64,000 bases of DNA from Acinetobacter corruptisaponis (GTDB lineage: Bacteria; Pseudomonadota; Gammaproteobacteria; Pseudomonadales; Moraxellaceae). Positions 1-9,550 of the stretch are shown piece by piece (the stretch's first letter is position 1; the number at the start of each line of letters is the position of its first letter). Location: assembly GCF_030053775.1 (NCBI RefSeq), contig NZ_CP125669.1, positions 2,103,962-2,167,961 of the forward strand. Direction: 5' to 3'. The notes beneath the pieces were generated by a model that was given only the letters and a program-made list of their open reading frames with translations, was not told the origin of the DNA and ran no database searches. The position numbers and the translations under genes were made by a program.

Positions 1-675
1 GCCAAACAGGTAGTGTAAACCCGAGTTGATCTGGGTCACCCCAAAACCTAAAGAGGTTGCGACACCAAAAACCGTACCGATGGTGGCAAAAATATCAATG
101 CTATCGCCCAAAGGCCCATAAATTTTCTTACCGATAATCGGATACAGGGCGGAACGGGTTTTTAAGGGCAGATTATGGCGATAGGCAAAATAGGCCAGGG
201 ACAGTCCGACAATGGCGTAAATCGCCCAGGCATGCAGACCCCAGTGGAAAAAGGTGATGCGCAAGGCCTGCTGAGCCGATGCAACGGTTTCAGGGTCGCC
301 ACTAGGCGGACTGACATAATGCATCACGGGTTCAGCGACACCAAAGAACATCAGGCCGATGCCCATGCCTGCGGTAAACAGCATAGCGAACCATGAACCA
401 TTGCTATACTCAGGCTGGCTGTGGTCGGGCCCTAGTTTAATTTTGCCACTGGCTGAACAGGCAATATAAATCAGCAGAATCAGGAACACCGCAACAGACA
501 GAACATAAAACCAGCTAAAGGAATCGGTGATCCACTGCTTGAGCTGCTGGGTGAGAAATTCAAACGAACTGGGTGCGATAATGACAATTGCCAAAAAAAT
601 CGCAATGATAATCACCGTGCTTAAAAACACGTTTGGATTGACATTCGCAAACTGCGAAGTTGGTTTGGAAGGCAT
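1..675 (-). CDS. BCCT family (betaine/choline/carnitine) transporter, N-terminal part
   Basis: Secondary transporter of the BCCT family, which takes up quaternary ammonium compounds such as choline or glycine betaine across the inner membrane for osmoprotection. About 225 residues are visible from the ATG at 675, and the frame runs off the left edge, so the gene is partial. After two N-terminal hydrophobic segments comes the family signature GMGIGLMFFGVAEP, followed by the conserved stretch with FFHWGLHAW. A GGGG-type Shine-Dalgarno lies about 8 bases before the ATG. Substrate cannot be decided from this part; BetT-like choline uptake is the commonest role in Acinetobacter. Confidence 0.9.
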   Translation of the reverse strand, partial: MPSKPTSQFANVNPNVFLSTVIIIAIFLAIVIIAPSSFEFLTQQLKQWITDSFSWFYVLSVAVFLILLIYIACSASGKIKLGPDHSQPEYSNGSWFAMLFTAGMGIGLMFFGVAEPVMHYVSPPSGDPETVASAQQALRITFFHWGLHAWAIYAIVGLSLAYFAYRHNLPLKTRSALYPIIGKKIYGPLGDSIDIFATIGTVFGVATSLGFGVTQINSGLHYLFG

Positions 676-828
676 GGTTACCCCACGTTATTTTAATGAT
701 CATGGACAGACCCTAATGGGTCAAACAAGACATTCACAAGGTGAATAAAAGCGAGTTCAGTACATGCAAAACTCGACATTTATTATAGGAAACGTGAAAA
801 ATAACGCAGTTGTAATGCTGTAACAGGG

Positions 829-1524
829 CTATTCCTTATGAGTAAACTGCTTGGGTAAATGGGCAATATATTGCAGTGCGATCAGGCGTGACACCACCAC
901 CGCAAGGTACATCACCCCACCAAACATTTGCAGCATCGCCAGTACCCGTGCGGCTGGGCTAAGTGGCATAAGATCAGACAATCCCGTGGCGGATTGCAGG
1001 CTGAAACTGAGAAACAGCAAATCCAGCCAGCTTTGCAATGGCTGTACCTGATTGGGATTTTGAAAGCTATAAGGCAGGACAAGCTGGCAAATAGCATATA
1101 AAAAGGCAAAGCCCCAGGCGATTAGGGTAAAGACCGCTCCCGCAGCAAATAGCTCATCCTTGGTGAGGTAACGGTCGGCAAACATATAACGTAGCAGTCC
1201 ATAGGCGGCATAAAAATAGGCAAGCGCCTCAAAGCTATAGGCTGTGACCTGAATGGCTGGGCTACCATAGCCAATAAAAATCAGGATGGAAAACAGGAAA
1301 GCACCACTGACAAAAACCAGTCCCCAAAAGGTAAATACAGGCGTTTGGCGAATTACCTTGGCAATAATCAGTAGCGCCAATACACCCAATGACCAGGTCA
1401 AGGCACGGTATTCAGTGTCACCAGAGGTCAGCATATATAAAATCAACAGGGCCAGTTGCACCAGTAACAGCCATGCGGATGGGAGTAAACGAAACGTTTT
1501 CCAAAATTCCCTCAAGGTTTGCAT
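829..1524 (-). CDS. Potassium-channel-like membrane protein (Ion_trans_2 pore domain)
   Basis: A 231-residue integral membrane protein with about six hydrophobic segments. The C-terminal third carries a re-entrant pore-like segment, SLQSATGLSDLMP, between two membrane helices. This resembles the P-loop of two-helix potassium channels, where TVGYGD is usual, but the canonical selectivity filter is altered (ATGLSD), so ion selectivity is uncertain. The ATG at 1524 follows a GGGAA ribosome site. It lies 153 bases upstream of the BCCT gene on the same strand and might be co-transcribed with it; a joint osmotic role is inference. Confidence 0.7.
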   Translation of the reverse strand: MQTLREFWKTFRLLPSAWLLLVQLALLILYMLTSGDTEYRALTWSLGVLALLIIAKVIRQTPVFTFWGLVFVSGAFLFSILIFIGYGSPAIQVTAYSFEALAYFYAAYGLLRYMFADRYLTKDELFAAGAVFTLIAWGFAFLYAICQLVLPYSFQNPNQVQPLQSWLDLLFLSFSLQSATGLSDLMPLSPAARVLAMLQMFGGVMYLAVVVSRLIALQYIAHLPKQFTHKE

Positions 1525-1569
1525 GTGGTTTTCCCAAGTCTTGTTATGGTTTTCATTATGTTTATAACA

Positions 1570-2166
1570 TCATACTGCATCCAGAAAGGAAACGATCATT
1601 TTGGACAGTTCTTGTTGCAGGCGCTGCTCCTGAATCAGGAAATTATTTTTGCTGACGTAACGCATCATGGTAAACAGGGTGCTGTTAATGATCACAAATG
1701 ATTTATGCTTGAGTGTTTCAAAGTCCCAGTGTGGATAGTAACGCCCAAACAGGTACATCCCAATTTCCAGAAAATGTCTTTCCAGCACCTGTGCCGCATC
1801 TGAGTCACTGTAGGCATGCCAGTTCTTTAAGATTTCAATAAAAAAGCCCTGATCAGACTTCAACGATTCAAAGCCAAAGGCAATGCTTAATGTGATGACG
1901 TCCTGAATACTGGTTTGCTGTTGCAGCATCACCAACTGTTTCAATGCCTGCCCCAGATCCTCACTTTTACGTAGCAGCAGTTCCGCCACAATCTGTTCCT
2001 TGTTTTCAAAATACTGGTAAATCGAACCAACACTTACTCCTGATTTTTCAGAGATTTTAGGTGTGGTGACATGCAACACGCCATACTCAGAAATGCATTT
2101 TTGTGTACCCTGCAAAATGCTTTCCACGATCATTTTGGCACGTTGCTGCTGTGGTCTTTTTCTCAT
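1570..2166 (-). CDS. TetR family transcriptional regulator
   Basis: A 198-residue one-component regulator. Residues about 8-60 form the TetR DNA-binding domain, with the recognition helix pattern SVGSIYQYFENKEQIVAELL; the rest is a helical ligand-binding domain with no recognisable specificity. The ATG at 2166 is preferred over an upstream in-frame TTG at 2178 because GAGG sits about 7 bases before it. It is divergent from the oxygenase gene starting at 2252 and shares with it an 85-base region containing an inverted repeat. It therefore probably represses that neighbour and itself; the inducer is unknown. Confidence 0.88.
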   Translation of the reverse strand: MRKRPQQQRAKMIVESILQGTQKCISEYGVLHVTTPKISEKSGVSVGSIYQYFENKEQIVAELLLRKSEDLGQALKQLVMLQQQTSIQDVITLSIAFGFESLKSDQGFFIEILKNWHAYSDSDAAQVLERHFLEIGMYLFGRYYPHWDFETLKHKSFVIINSTLFTMMRYVSKNNFLIQEQRLQQELSKMIVSFLDAV

Positions 2167-2191
2167 GCTCAGCCTCAAGGAAAATGCGAAT

Positions 2192-2211
2192 TGAATACGA
2201 ATATTTATTCA
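2192..2211. promoter_or_regulatory. Putative TetR operator
   Basis: Inverted repeat TGAATA-8-TATTCA, overlapping a second tighter one (GAATA-TT-TATTC at 2199-2210). It lies between the divergent TetR and MpaB-like genes. Position and symmetry suit a TetR dimer site; binding is inferred. Confidence 0.5.
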
Positions 2212-2251
2212 TATTAAGCTTTGATTAAATAACAATCAGGGGCTTTATGCA

Positions 2252-3460
2252 ATGCAAAGCATCGTTAAACCTAAACGTCTGGCTGCATTTGAAGACATGA
2301 TTCAGTCGAATGTAAAATCCAAAATATTAAGCTATATGACTCGTCAGAATATTCAGCCGAGTTATGGGGACTATCTGGCATTGAATACCGCCCTGCAAAG
2401 TGGTGATGAGCCGATGGATCAGGTGTTGCGCTGGGTGCTGCAAAATCCAAAACAGCACCGCAAGTATTTTGAAACGGCACTATATGAGGGTTTGGACAAG
2501 CTGCCTCATGAGATTCCTGAACTCAGCAATTTTTTTCAGCTCATTGAGCAAAAACCCGTTTGGTACGATCAAGGCAAGATTGATGAGGCACTGAAATTTA
2601 CCTATCGGCTGGGTGTGAACAACGGCCTCATCCTGAGAGATGTTTCCCTCATGACAGGCTATCTGTATCCTGGCTTTAACCAGCCTTTGGTATTGACAGG
2701 CGCATTAAAGAAACAGGCGGGCACCCGTTTGGCCGAAACCACCAAATGGTGGGTCGATATCACCGAGCAAGATGGGTTTGAACGTTTTAGCAAAGGCTTT
2801 ACCTCAACAATTTTTGTGCGTTTTATTCATTCACTGGTACGCCATCAACTGCAAAAATCAGAAAAATGGGATGCTGAAACCTGGGGACTGCCCATCAACC
2901 AATATGATCAGGCCATGACCAATATTGCCTTTAGCGGTGTGGTATTGCTGGGTATTCGGGCTTTGGGGATTTTCCCAAGCAAGCAGGAAGTTGACAACTT
3001 TCTACATTTCTGGAAATACGCAGGCTGGTTGATGGGCATTGAAGAAAAATGGCTGGTGGATAAAGAAGCTGAGGGCTGGAAAATGATTTACTGGATGCAG
3101 TTTGCGCATCCCCAAGCTGATGCCACCAGTGTTTCACTGGGTTCCAGTCTATCTAAAGAACCCTTTGAACGGAAATATCGCTATCTGCGCTCTTTCCAAC
3201 AAAAACTGGCCTACAAACAGCATCTGGAAATTACCCAGTTCTTTATTGGACGTAAAAAAATGCAAAAGCTTGGCCTGACACCGCAATCGGCCTCATGGTT
3301 TGCCTATTATCTGATCGGTCGGAATTTAGCGTTGTATACAGGCGCCAAACATATTCCAAAGTTAAATCATTTCCTTGAACAGAATGGACGGCATTTACAG
3401 AAAATTGGCCTGTCGCTGTATCGCAATCAATCACAGCAACTGGCAAGCATGCATCAGTAA
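2252..3460 (+). CDS. Oxygenase MpaB family protein (DUF2236 / rubber-oxygenase-like)
   Basis: A 402-residue soluble, mostly helical protein of the family that includes fungal MpaB and the haem-containing latex-clearing protein Lcp. Family-like segments are the central RLGVNNGLILRDVSLMTGYL and FVRFIHSLVRHQL, with conserved His and Arg residues in the position expected to hold haem. The substrate is unknown. The ATG at 2252 follows a CAGGGGC ribosome site. It is controlled, by inference, by the divergent TetR regulator. No partner enzyme is encoded next to it, and it ends at a strong terminator shared with actP on the other strand. Confidence 0.75.
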   Translation: MQSIVKPKRLAAFEDMIQSNVKSKILSYMTRQNIQPSYGDYLALNTALQSGDEPMDQVLRWVLQNPKQHRKYFETALYEGLDKLPHEIPELSNFFQLIEQKPVWYDQGKIDEALKFTYRLGVNNGLILRDVSLMTGYLYPGFNQPLVLTGALKKQAGTRLAETTKWWVDITEQDGFERFSKGFTSTIFVRFIHSLVRHQLQKSEKWDAETWGLPINQYDQAMTNIAFSGVVLLGIRALGIFPSKQEVDNFLHFWKYAGWLMGIEEKWLVDKEAEGWKMIYWMQFAHPQADATSVSLGSSLSKEPFERKYRYLRSFQQKLAYKQHLEITQFFIGRKKMQKLGLTPQSASWFAYYLIGRNLALYTGAKHIPKLNHFLEQNGRHLQKIGLSLYRNQSQQLASMHQ

Positions 3461-3464
3461 ACCA

Positions 3465-3496
3465 TAAAAAAGCCCTCATCAATTGAGGGCTTTTTT
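3465..3496. terminator. Bidirectional rho-independent terminator
   Basis: Stem AGCCCTCA / TGAGGGCT with a short AT loop, flanked by an A run on the left and a T run on the right. It can therefore end both the MpaB-like gene (+) and actP (-). Confidence 0.88.
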
Positions 3497-3508
3497 GATC
3501 AGGGATAA

Positions 3509-5224
3509 TTAGTGATCTGACGCGCCAGAAGCACCGATCCCTGTCATTGAGCGAACAAACTGTGCATCAAACGCCTTACGTTCTTTCTCTGCACGAGCTG
3601 ATTTGTCAGTGACTGAGAACAACCAGCAGCAGAAGAATGAAAGTGGCATTGCGAATAATGCTGGGCCATTGAATGGGTTTGGCGCAGTTTCAGAAATTGC
3701 CAGTGTATCCACCCACACTGCTTTAGACAGGATGATCAGGCTCACCGCACCCACCAAGCCAACCACCCCACCAATCACGGCACCGCGTGTAGTCAAGCCT
3801 TTCCAGAACATAGACAACACCAGCACTGGGAAGTTTGCACAGCACGCCACTGAGAATGCCAAGCCCACCATGAACGCAACATTTTGCTTTTCAAATAGGA
3901 TACCCAGAATCATGGCAAAGATCGCCAAGCCCAAAGTTGCGATTTTTGACATACGCAGTTCAGACTGAGGGGTGGTTTGGCCTTTTTTGAATACGTTGGC
4001 ATAAAGGTCATGTGAAATTGCTGACGCACCTGACAGGGTTAAACCAGCCACCACCGCAAGGATGGTTGCAAATGCTACTGCTGAGATGAAGCCCATGAAC
4101 AGGTCACCACCAACGGCATCACTCAGGTGAACCGCCGCCATATTGTTACCGCCCACCAATTCCAGTTTACCTGTCACTGCGGCTTTGGCCACATCAAGGA
4201 ACTGTGGATTGTTGGCAACAAACAGAATCGCGCCAAAACCGATAATGAATGTTAAAAGATAGAAGTAACCAATGAAGCCTGTTGCAACCACAACTGATTT
4301 ACGTGCTTCCTTTGCATCTTTCACGGTGAAGAAACGCATCAGGATATGCGGTAGGCCCGCTGTACCAAACATCAAGGCAAGACCAAGGGACAGTGCATCA
4401 ATCGGGTTTGCGGCAAGCTTGCCTGGCCCCATGATTTTTGCGGCTTCATCCCAGCTCATGCTGTGTGCCTGACTATATACACCAATCGCCTGATTAAACA
4501 TATTGGTGAAACTAAAGCCAACCGCTTTCATCACCATGAATGCCATGAATGTCGCACCACTGAGCAGCATCACCGCCTTGATGATCTGTACCCATGTGGT
4601 TGCCAGCATGCCACCGAAGATCACATAGGCCATCATCAACAGACCCACGATCACCACAGCAATATTGTAGTTCAGGCCGAAAAGCAGCTTGATCAACTGA
4701 CCCGCACCCACCATCTGTGCGATGAGATAGAATGCCACCACAACCAGTGAACTGAATGCCGCCAGGGTACGAACTGGCTTTTCTTCAAGACGGAACGACA
4801 CCACATCAGACAGGTTGAATTTTCCGAGGTTGCGTAGACGTTCAGCCACAAGGAACAATACGATTGGCCAGCCCACCATGAAACCCAGTGAATAGAGCAG
4901 GCCATCAAAACCTGAGCTAAACACCATTGCGGAAATACCGAGGAACGATGCCGCTGACATATAGTCACCCGCAATCGCCAGACCATTCTGGAAACCACTG
5001 ATCCCACCGCCTGCCGTATAGAAATCCGCAGTACTGGTGGTCTGTTTTGCCGCCCACTTGGTAATAAACAAGGTGAAGCCAACAAAGATTGTAAACATGA
5101 TGATTGCATGCCAGTTGGTGGCCTGCTGCTCTGCCGCACCCAAATCTGGACTGGCAAATGCGAGACTTGAGCAACATAGGCTTGCAAACGCAAACACTGC
5201 CGCCTTGATTGATGTTCCGTTCAT
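3509..5224 (-). CDS. actP: Cation/acetate symporter ActP
   Basis: Sodium:solute symporter family permease that brings acetate and other short carboxylates into the cell. The protein has 571 residues from the ATG at 5224, with an N-terminal signal-like segment and about 13 membrane helices. The start at 5224 is chosen because the DUF485 gene ends one base upstream (TGA at 5226-5228), the arrangement seen in yjcH-actP pairs; a longer in-frame extension to 5281 would overlap that gene. It faces a histidine kinase whose own N-terminal half is an SSS transporter domain, suggesting a shared acetate circuit. Confidence 0.95.
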   Translation of the reverse strand: MNGTSIKAAVFAFASLCCSSLAFASPDLGAAEQQATNWHAIIMFTIFVGFTLFITKWAAKQTTSTADFYTAGGGISGFQNGLAIAGDYMSAASFLGISAMVFSSGFDGLLYSLGFMVGWPIVLFLVAERLRNLGKFNLSDVVSFRLEEKPVRTLAAFSSLVVVAFYLIAQMVGAGQLIKLLFGLNYNIAVVIVGLLMMAYVIFGGMLATTWVQIIKAVMLLSGATFMAFMVMKAVGFSFTNMFNQAIGVYSQAHSMSWDEAAKIMGPGKLAANPIDALSLGLALMFGTAGLPHILMRFFTVKDAKEARKSVVVATGFIGYFYLLTFIIGFGAILFVANNPQFLDVAKAAVTGKLELVGGNNMAAVHLSDAVGGDLFMGFISAVAFATILAVVAGLTLSGASAISHDLYANVFKKGQTTPQSELRMSKIATLGLAIFAMILGILFEKQNVAFMVGLAFSVACCANFPVLVLSMFWKGLTTRGAVIGGVVGLVGAVSLIILSKAVWVDTLAISETAPNPFNGPALFAMPLSFFCCWLFSVTDKSARAEKERKAFDAQFVRSMTGIGASGASDH

Positions 5225-5225
5225 C

Positions 5226-5558
5226 TCAGTGCATTCCTTTTTCATGTGCAATCGCCTCAACTTCCTTGAGGGCCTCTTCATTCAGCTGGTCAAGCTTGTT
5301 GTTGGCAATGTAGGAATACACACCACACAACACAAATGACAGCACAATAATGCCTAAACCGAGGGGCATCCCCCACGTGGTGATACCGCCGCTAAATGAA
5401 CTTGCCAAAAATTCTTTGTTATAGCCAACCAAAAGCATAAAACCAACGTAGATAAACAGCATGATTGCTGTTAATGTCCAACTCAGTGTGCGTTTTTTGC
5501 TGACCATCTCTTGAAACTTTGGATTATGTAGAATTCGATCTACCTGTGAATCATCCAT
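5226..5558 (-). CDS. yjcH: DUF485 membrane protein, ActP partner (YjcH-like)
   Basis: A 110-residue inner-membrane protein with two hydrophobic helices and the DUF485 pattern (short N-terminal [13 protein letters not shown] segment, then [16 protein letters not shown]). The ATG at 5558 is selected because AAGGAG lies 7 bases upstream; the frame is open for 22 further codons but has no better site there. It is the first gene of a two-gene operon, separated from actP by one base, so translation is probably coupled. Its exact role in acetate transport is not established. Confidence 0.9.
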   Translation of the reverse strand: MDDSQVDRILHNPKFQEMVSKKRTLSWTLTAIMLFIYVGFMLLVGYNKEFLASSFSGGITTWGMPLGLGIIVLSFVLCGVYSYIANNKLDQLNEEALKEVEAIAHEKGMH

Positions 5559-5719
5559 AACCAACTCCTTATTTTTGTGTCCAACCGTGGACCCCTTTTT
5601 CGAATGGGATTTTTCATTATTCAAATTAGCAAGATTCCACTTGACTCGTAACTTAGACTTTGGTCTCTAAATGTAATCTTGTTTTAACGCACGTTCCGCG
5701 CTTCGCGGTATGATAAAAA

Positions 5720-8700
5720 ATGGGACTTGATCACGTGAGCAATATGAACAGTTGGCTGATTATTGGGGTACTTGCCCTGTATATTGTGGTGCTATTTGGC
5801 TGCGCGTTTTTCGGAGAGAAACACGCCAGCCGCCTTAGCCCGCGCGGCCGCATGTTGCTGTTCAGCCTAACCCTGGGTGTGTACTGTTCATCATGGACTT
5901 TCTACGGTGCCACAGGTGCCGCGGTTCGTGAGGGGGTGATTTTCCTGCCGATCTATCTGGGTCCGCTGTTGTTTATCTGGTTCGGTTATGACATCTGGAG
6001 ACGGCTGGGCCGTATTCGCCAGCACCACGCCATTTCCTCGATTGCCGACTTTGTCGCGGCTCGCTACGGAAAAAGTGGCAGTCTGGCTGCGCTGGTCACC
6101 ATCCTTGCCGTGATTGCCATTGTGCCCTACCTTGCCCTGCAACTCCGTGCCATTGCGCTGAGTGCATCAGTGATTCTGGAACAAAATGCCCACATCCACA
6201 CCACCACCAACAGTGTGCTGGTGCTGACAGGCGTACTTGCGATTTTGGCGATGATCTTTGGCACACGTCATATTGCCCATACTGAACAGCATGGTGGCCT
6301 GATGCTGGCGGTGGCGTTTGAATCTTTTGTCAAGCTGTTTGCTCTGCTCTGCGTCGCGGGTTTCTTTTTATTGCAGTCACCAGAAAACATCAGGCAGGTC
6401 AGCAGCGATGTCAGCCAGCATTTTCATGACCTCCAGCAGCTTGGTGTACCTGAAACATTCTGGATTCAAACCCTGCTCGCTGCACTGGCAATGATTTGCC
6501 TGCCACGCCAGTTCCATGTGGCGGTGGTCGAGTTACGCGATGAAAAGCATATTCGTGGCGCACGGCGCTGGTTTGCAGCCTACTTAATCCTGACCATCAT
6601 TGCGATTATTCCGATTGCCAGTTGGGCGCTACACTCGCTGCCTGAATCGCTGGGTACACCTGATGTTGCGGTATTGGCCCTGCCGCTCAGCTACCAACAG
6701 GACTGGTTGACCCTGCTGGCATTTCTGGGCGGTTTCTCCGCCTCCACAGGTATGCTGCTGGTGGCATCCGTTGCCCTCTCGATCATGCTCAGCAATGACC
6801 TGATCATGCCCGCACTATGGCGCTTTAAGATTATTTCCCGACAAGACCAGCAACTTCCCCGAGTGCTGAAACTGACACGGCGTTTCAGTATTGTCAGCGT
6901 GATGTCATTGGGTTTTTTATTCTTCCATTTCTTCAATGACATTAACCAGCTCTCGGTTTTTGGCCTACTGGCATTTAGTGCCGTTGCACAGTTCTCGCCA
7001 GCCCTGATTGGTGGTCTTTACTGGCGTGGCGCAAGCCGTCAGGGCGTGTATGCAGGCCTGTTGATCGGTTTTGCCATGTGGAGCTACACCTTGCTTTTCC
7101 CAACAGTGTTGCGCAGCCTGCCTGAGCATTATCAGGCTTTTGCCCAGCATTTGTTGATGTTTGGTCCGTTTGACATCAATGGCTTGCGTCCAGAAGCCCT
7201 GCTCGGCTTTGAGTCCTTTGCGCCCCTGACCCACGGTGTGCTGTGGTCTCTGGGATTAAATGTGGTTTCATATATCTGGGTCTCACGCCTGTATCGTCCC
7301 AGTGTTGCTGAACAGATTCAGGCTGAAAGCTTTTTTTACTATGAAAGCAAGCCCCTGCCATCCGCCCAGTCTAATACCGACCTGACTGACCTACACCAGA
7401 ATGCAGCCCGTCTTAAAGTGGGTGACTTGCTGGCGCTGGCAAAACGGATTACGGGGGACCGTCCAACCACACAGGCATTCCAGCAGTTCTGTGAGCAGAA
7501 CCATGTCATCCTCAATGAAAACCATGTGGCAAATGGCATGTGGTGGCGTTTTACCGAACAGTATCTGGCGGGAATTATTGGTGCGGCCTCTGCCCGTACC
7601 TTACTCACGACTGCCATGATCAATAACGGTCTGGCTTTGGGGCAGGTGGCGAATATTCTGGACCAGGCCTCCCAGTGGCAGCGCTTTAACCAAAACCTGT
7701 TGATGACCATGATTGACCATATGACTCAGGGGGTCAGTGTGGTGGATAAAAATATGTGTCTGGTGGCTTGGAACAATCAGTACCTGAAACTGTTTGATTA
7801 TCCCAAAGATCTGGTTTATGTGGGATGCCCCATTGCTGATTTAATCCGTTATAACGCGGAACAGGGTGAATGTGGACCAGGTTCAGTTGAAGAGCATGTA
7901 AATAAACGGATTCACTGGATGAAAGTCGGCAGTGCGCATGAATTTGAACGGATTCGCAAGGATGGTCTGGTGATCCAGATGCGTGGCAACCCAATTGAAG
8001 GCGGCGGCTTTGTCACCACCTTTGCCGATATTACCGCGTTCCGTGAAAATGAGGCGGTGCTGGAAGAGCGGGTCAATGACCGTACCCAGCAGCTTGCCAA
8101 TGCCCTGACCGAACAGAAATTGGCACTGGAACAGGCCGACAAGGCCAACCAGTCGAAAAGCCGTTTCCTTGCCGCGGCAAGCCACGACCTGCTGCAACCG
8201 ATGCATGCAGCACGCCTGTTCAGTACCGCACTGGAGCAGAGCGTTGAAAAAACTGAGGACATACAAACCTTGCAGCAACTGGACCGTGCCCTGTATGGCG
8301 CGGAAAGCATGCTGTCAGCCCTACTGGACATCGCACGTCTGGAAGGCGGAACCATTCAGCCAAAACGTCAGGCCTATTCACTGCATGACCTGTTAAATGA
8401 CCTCGAACTACAGTTTAAGTCGATTGCCGCACAGCGCAATATCCAGTTGTCTGTTCACGACACCAGGTTCTGGGTAGATACCGACCCGCAATGGATGCGC
8501 CGCATTATCCAGAACTTTGTCAGCAATGCCCTGCGCTATACTGCCCAGGGTCGTGTGGTGGTGGGTGTGCTGCGTTCGGCACAACGTCCAAAGCATATTC
8601 GGATCGGGGTTTGGGATACAGGGCCTGGGATTAATGAACAGCAACGCGTAAAGCTATTTCAGGAATTTGAGCGTTGTGGTCATACCTCGCCCTGGGGTGA

Positions 8701-9238
8701 GCAAGGTCTGGGATTAGGACTTGCAATCGTGCAGCGTATGACCAGCCTGCTGGATTTTCCAGTTCATGTCTATTCAGAACTGGGCAAAGGTTCCTGCTTT
8801 ATCATTGAAGTACCATTGGCTGAAGCACCACAGCAACAAGCCCCTACTCCACAGCTAACAGCGCTGCAACACACTGCCTATAAAGTGCTATGTCTGGACA
8901 ATGATGAAACCATTCTGCAAGGCATGCGTACCTTGTTGAGCAAGTGGGGCTACCAGATTTTTACCGCGACTGAACCTGCGGAGGCGCTCAGGCTGATTGA
9001 ACAGGAAGACATTCAGGTCTGGCTGATTGACCAGCATCTCAACAATGAGCAGCGCGGACTGGATTTCATTGAAAAATATCGTCCAGCCCATATTCCTGTT
9101 GCCCTGATTACTGCGGATTCCGATCCAGAACTTCCCCAGTGCCTAAAGCAACAGAATATTGTTTTGCTGAGAAAACCACTGAAACCTGCTGGATTGCGCG
9201 CATGGTTATCAGGCTTAAAAATCATGCCGATGGGCTAA
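5720..9238 (+). CDS. Transporter-linked hybrid sensor histidine kinase (CrbS-like)
   Basis: A 1172-residue inner-membrane kinase. Domain order: an SSS-type transporter domain of about 13 helices (about 5-500), a PAS domain (about 670-770), a short coiled coil, HisKA with phospho-accepting His822 in SHDLLQPMHA, HATPase_c (about 930-1045) and a C-terminal receiver with Asp1104 in LIDQHL. This architecture matches CrbS/MxtR kinases, which control the acetate switch (acs, actP). The divergent actP neighbour supports that role. No DNA-binding response regulator is encoded nearby. The start is uncertain: an in-frame ATG at 5744 is equally possible, and neither has a strong ribosome site. Confidence 0.9.
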   Translation: MGLDHVSNMNSWLIIGVLALYIVVLFGCAFFGEKHASRLSPRGRMLLFSLTLGVYCSSWTFYGATGAAVREGVIFLPIYLGPLLFIWFGYDIWRRLGRIRQHHAISSIADFVAARYGKSGSLAALVTILAVIAIVPYLALQLRAIALSASVILEQNAHIHTTTNSVLVLTGVLAILAMIFGTRHIAHTEQHGGLMLAVAFESFVKLFALLCVAGFFLLQSPENIRQVSSDVSQHFHDLQQLGVPETFWIQTLLAALAMICLPRQFHVAVVELRDEKHIRGARRWFAAYLILTIIAIIPIASWALHSLPESLGTPDVAVLALPLSYQQDWLTLLAFLGGFSASTGMLLVASVALSIMLSNDLIMPALWRFKIISRQDQQLPRVLKLTRRFSIVSVMSLGFLFFHFFNDINQLSVFGLLAFSAVAQFSPALIGGLYWRGASRQGVYAGLLIGFAMWSYTLLFPTVLRSLPEHYQAFAQHLLMFGPFDINGLRPEALLGFESFAPLTHGVLWSLGLNVVSYIWVSRLYRPSVAEQIQAESFFYYESKPLPSAQSNTDLTDLHQNAARLKVGDLLALAKRITGDRPTTQAFQQFCEQNHVILNENHVANGMWWRFTEQYLAGIIGAASARTLLTTAMINNGLALGQVANILDQASQWQRFNQNLLMTMIDHMTQGVSVVDKNMCLVAWNNQYLKLFDYPKDLVYVGCPIADLIRYNAEQGECGPGSVEEHVNKRIHWMKVGSAHEFERIRKDGLVIQMRGNPIEGGGFVTTFADITAFRENEAVLEERVNDRTQQLANALTEQKLALEQADKANQSKSRFLAAASHDLLQPMHAARLFSTALEQSVEKTEDIQTLQQLDRALYGAESMLSALLDIARLEGGTIQPKRQAYSLHDLLNDLELQFKSIAAQRNIQLSVHDTRFWVDTDPQWMRRIIQNFVSNALRYTAQGRVVVGVLRSAQRPKHIRIGVWDTGPGINEQQRVKLFQEFERCGHTSPWGEQGLGLGLAIVQRMTSLLDFPVHVYSELGKGSCFIIEVPLAEAPQQQAPTPQLTALQHTAYKVLCLDNDETILQGMRTLLSKWGYQIFTATEPAEALRLIEQEDIQVWLIDQHLNNEQRGLDFIEKYRPAHIPVALITADSDPELPQCLKQQNIVLLRKPLKPAGLRAWLSGLKIMPMG

Positions 9239-9550
9239 ATAGCAAAATATTTTTCCTGATAGGCAAAAACCATCAAAACCACAGGATTTTCTGAATAATA
9301 AATTGACCAAAGTGCTCAAATGATTTTTGACTATGGCAAAAACGTTCACTTACATTAGTGAACGTTTGTACACTTACTTACAATTATACAATTCATTGTT
9401 TTTATTTATGATTTTTACCATAAAAAACCCATCTACAACTTTAGTCGTATTCTACTTGCATCCACAAACACGCAAAAATTGATCAACTTGATAGAAGCCG
9501 TTTTTCATGCGTTTAGGTTTCTAGCAAAACTATCACAAAGGACATTGATC
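9239..9550. other. Intergenic region with a long perfect inverted repeat
   Basis: An AT-rich gap of about 310 bases. Its one clear feature is an inverted repeat at 9340-9367, AAACGTTCACT-6-AGTGAACGTTT, with 11-bp perfect arms. No T run follows, so it looks more like an operator or processed hairpin than a standard terminator. An AAAGGA ribosome site at about 9536-9541 precedes the next gene. I see no other gene. Confidence 0.6.

Noticed and set aside
3603..3968. 121-codon open frame opposite actP
   Set aside because: Lies wholly inside the well-supported actP gene on the other strand; composition follows actP codons.
8169..8396. Several open frames inside the hybrid kinase gene
   Set aside because: Shadows of the long kinase frame; none has its own ribosome site or recognisable protein.
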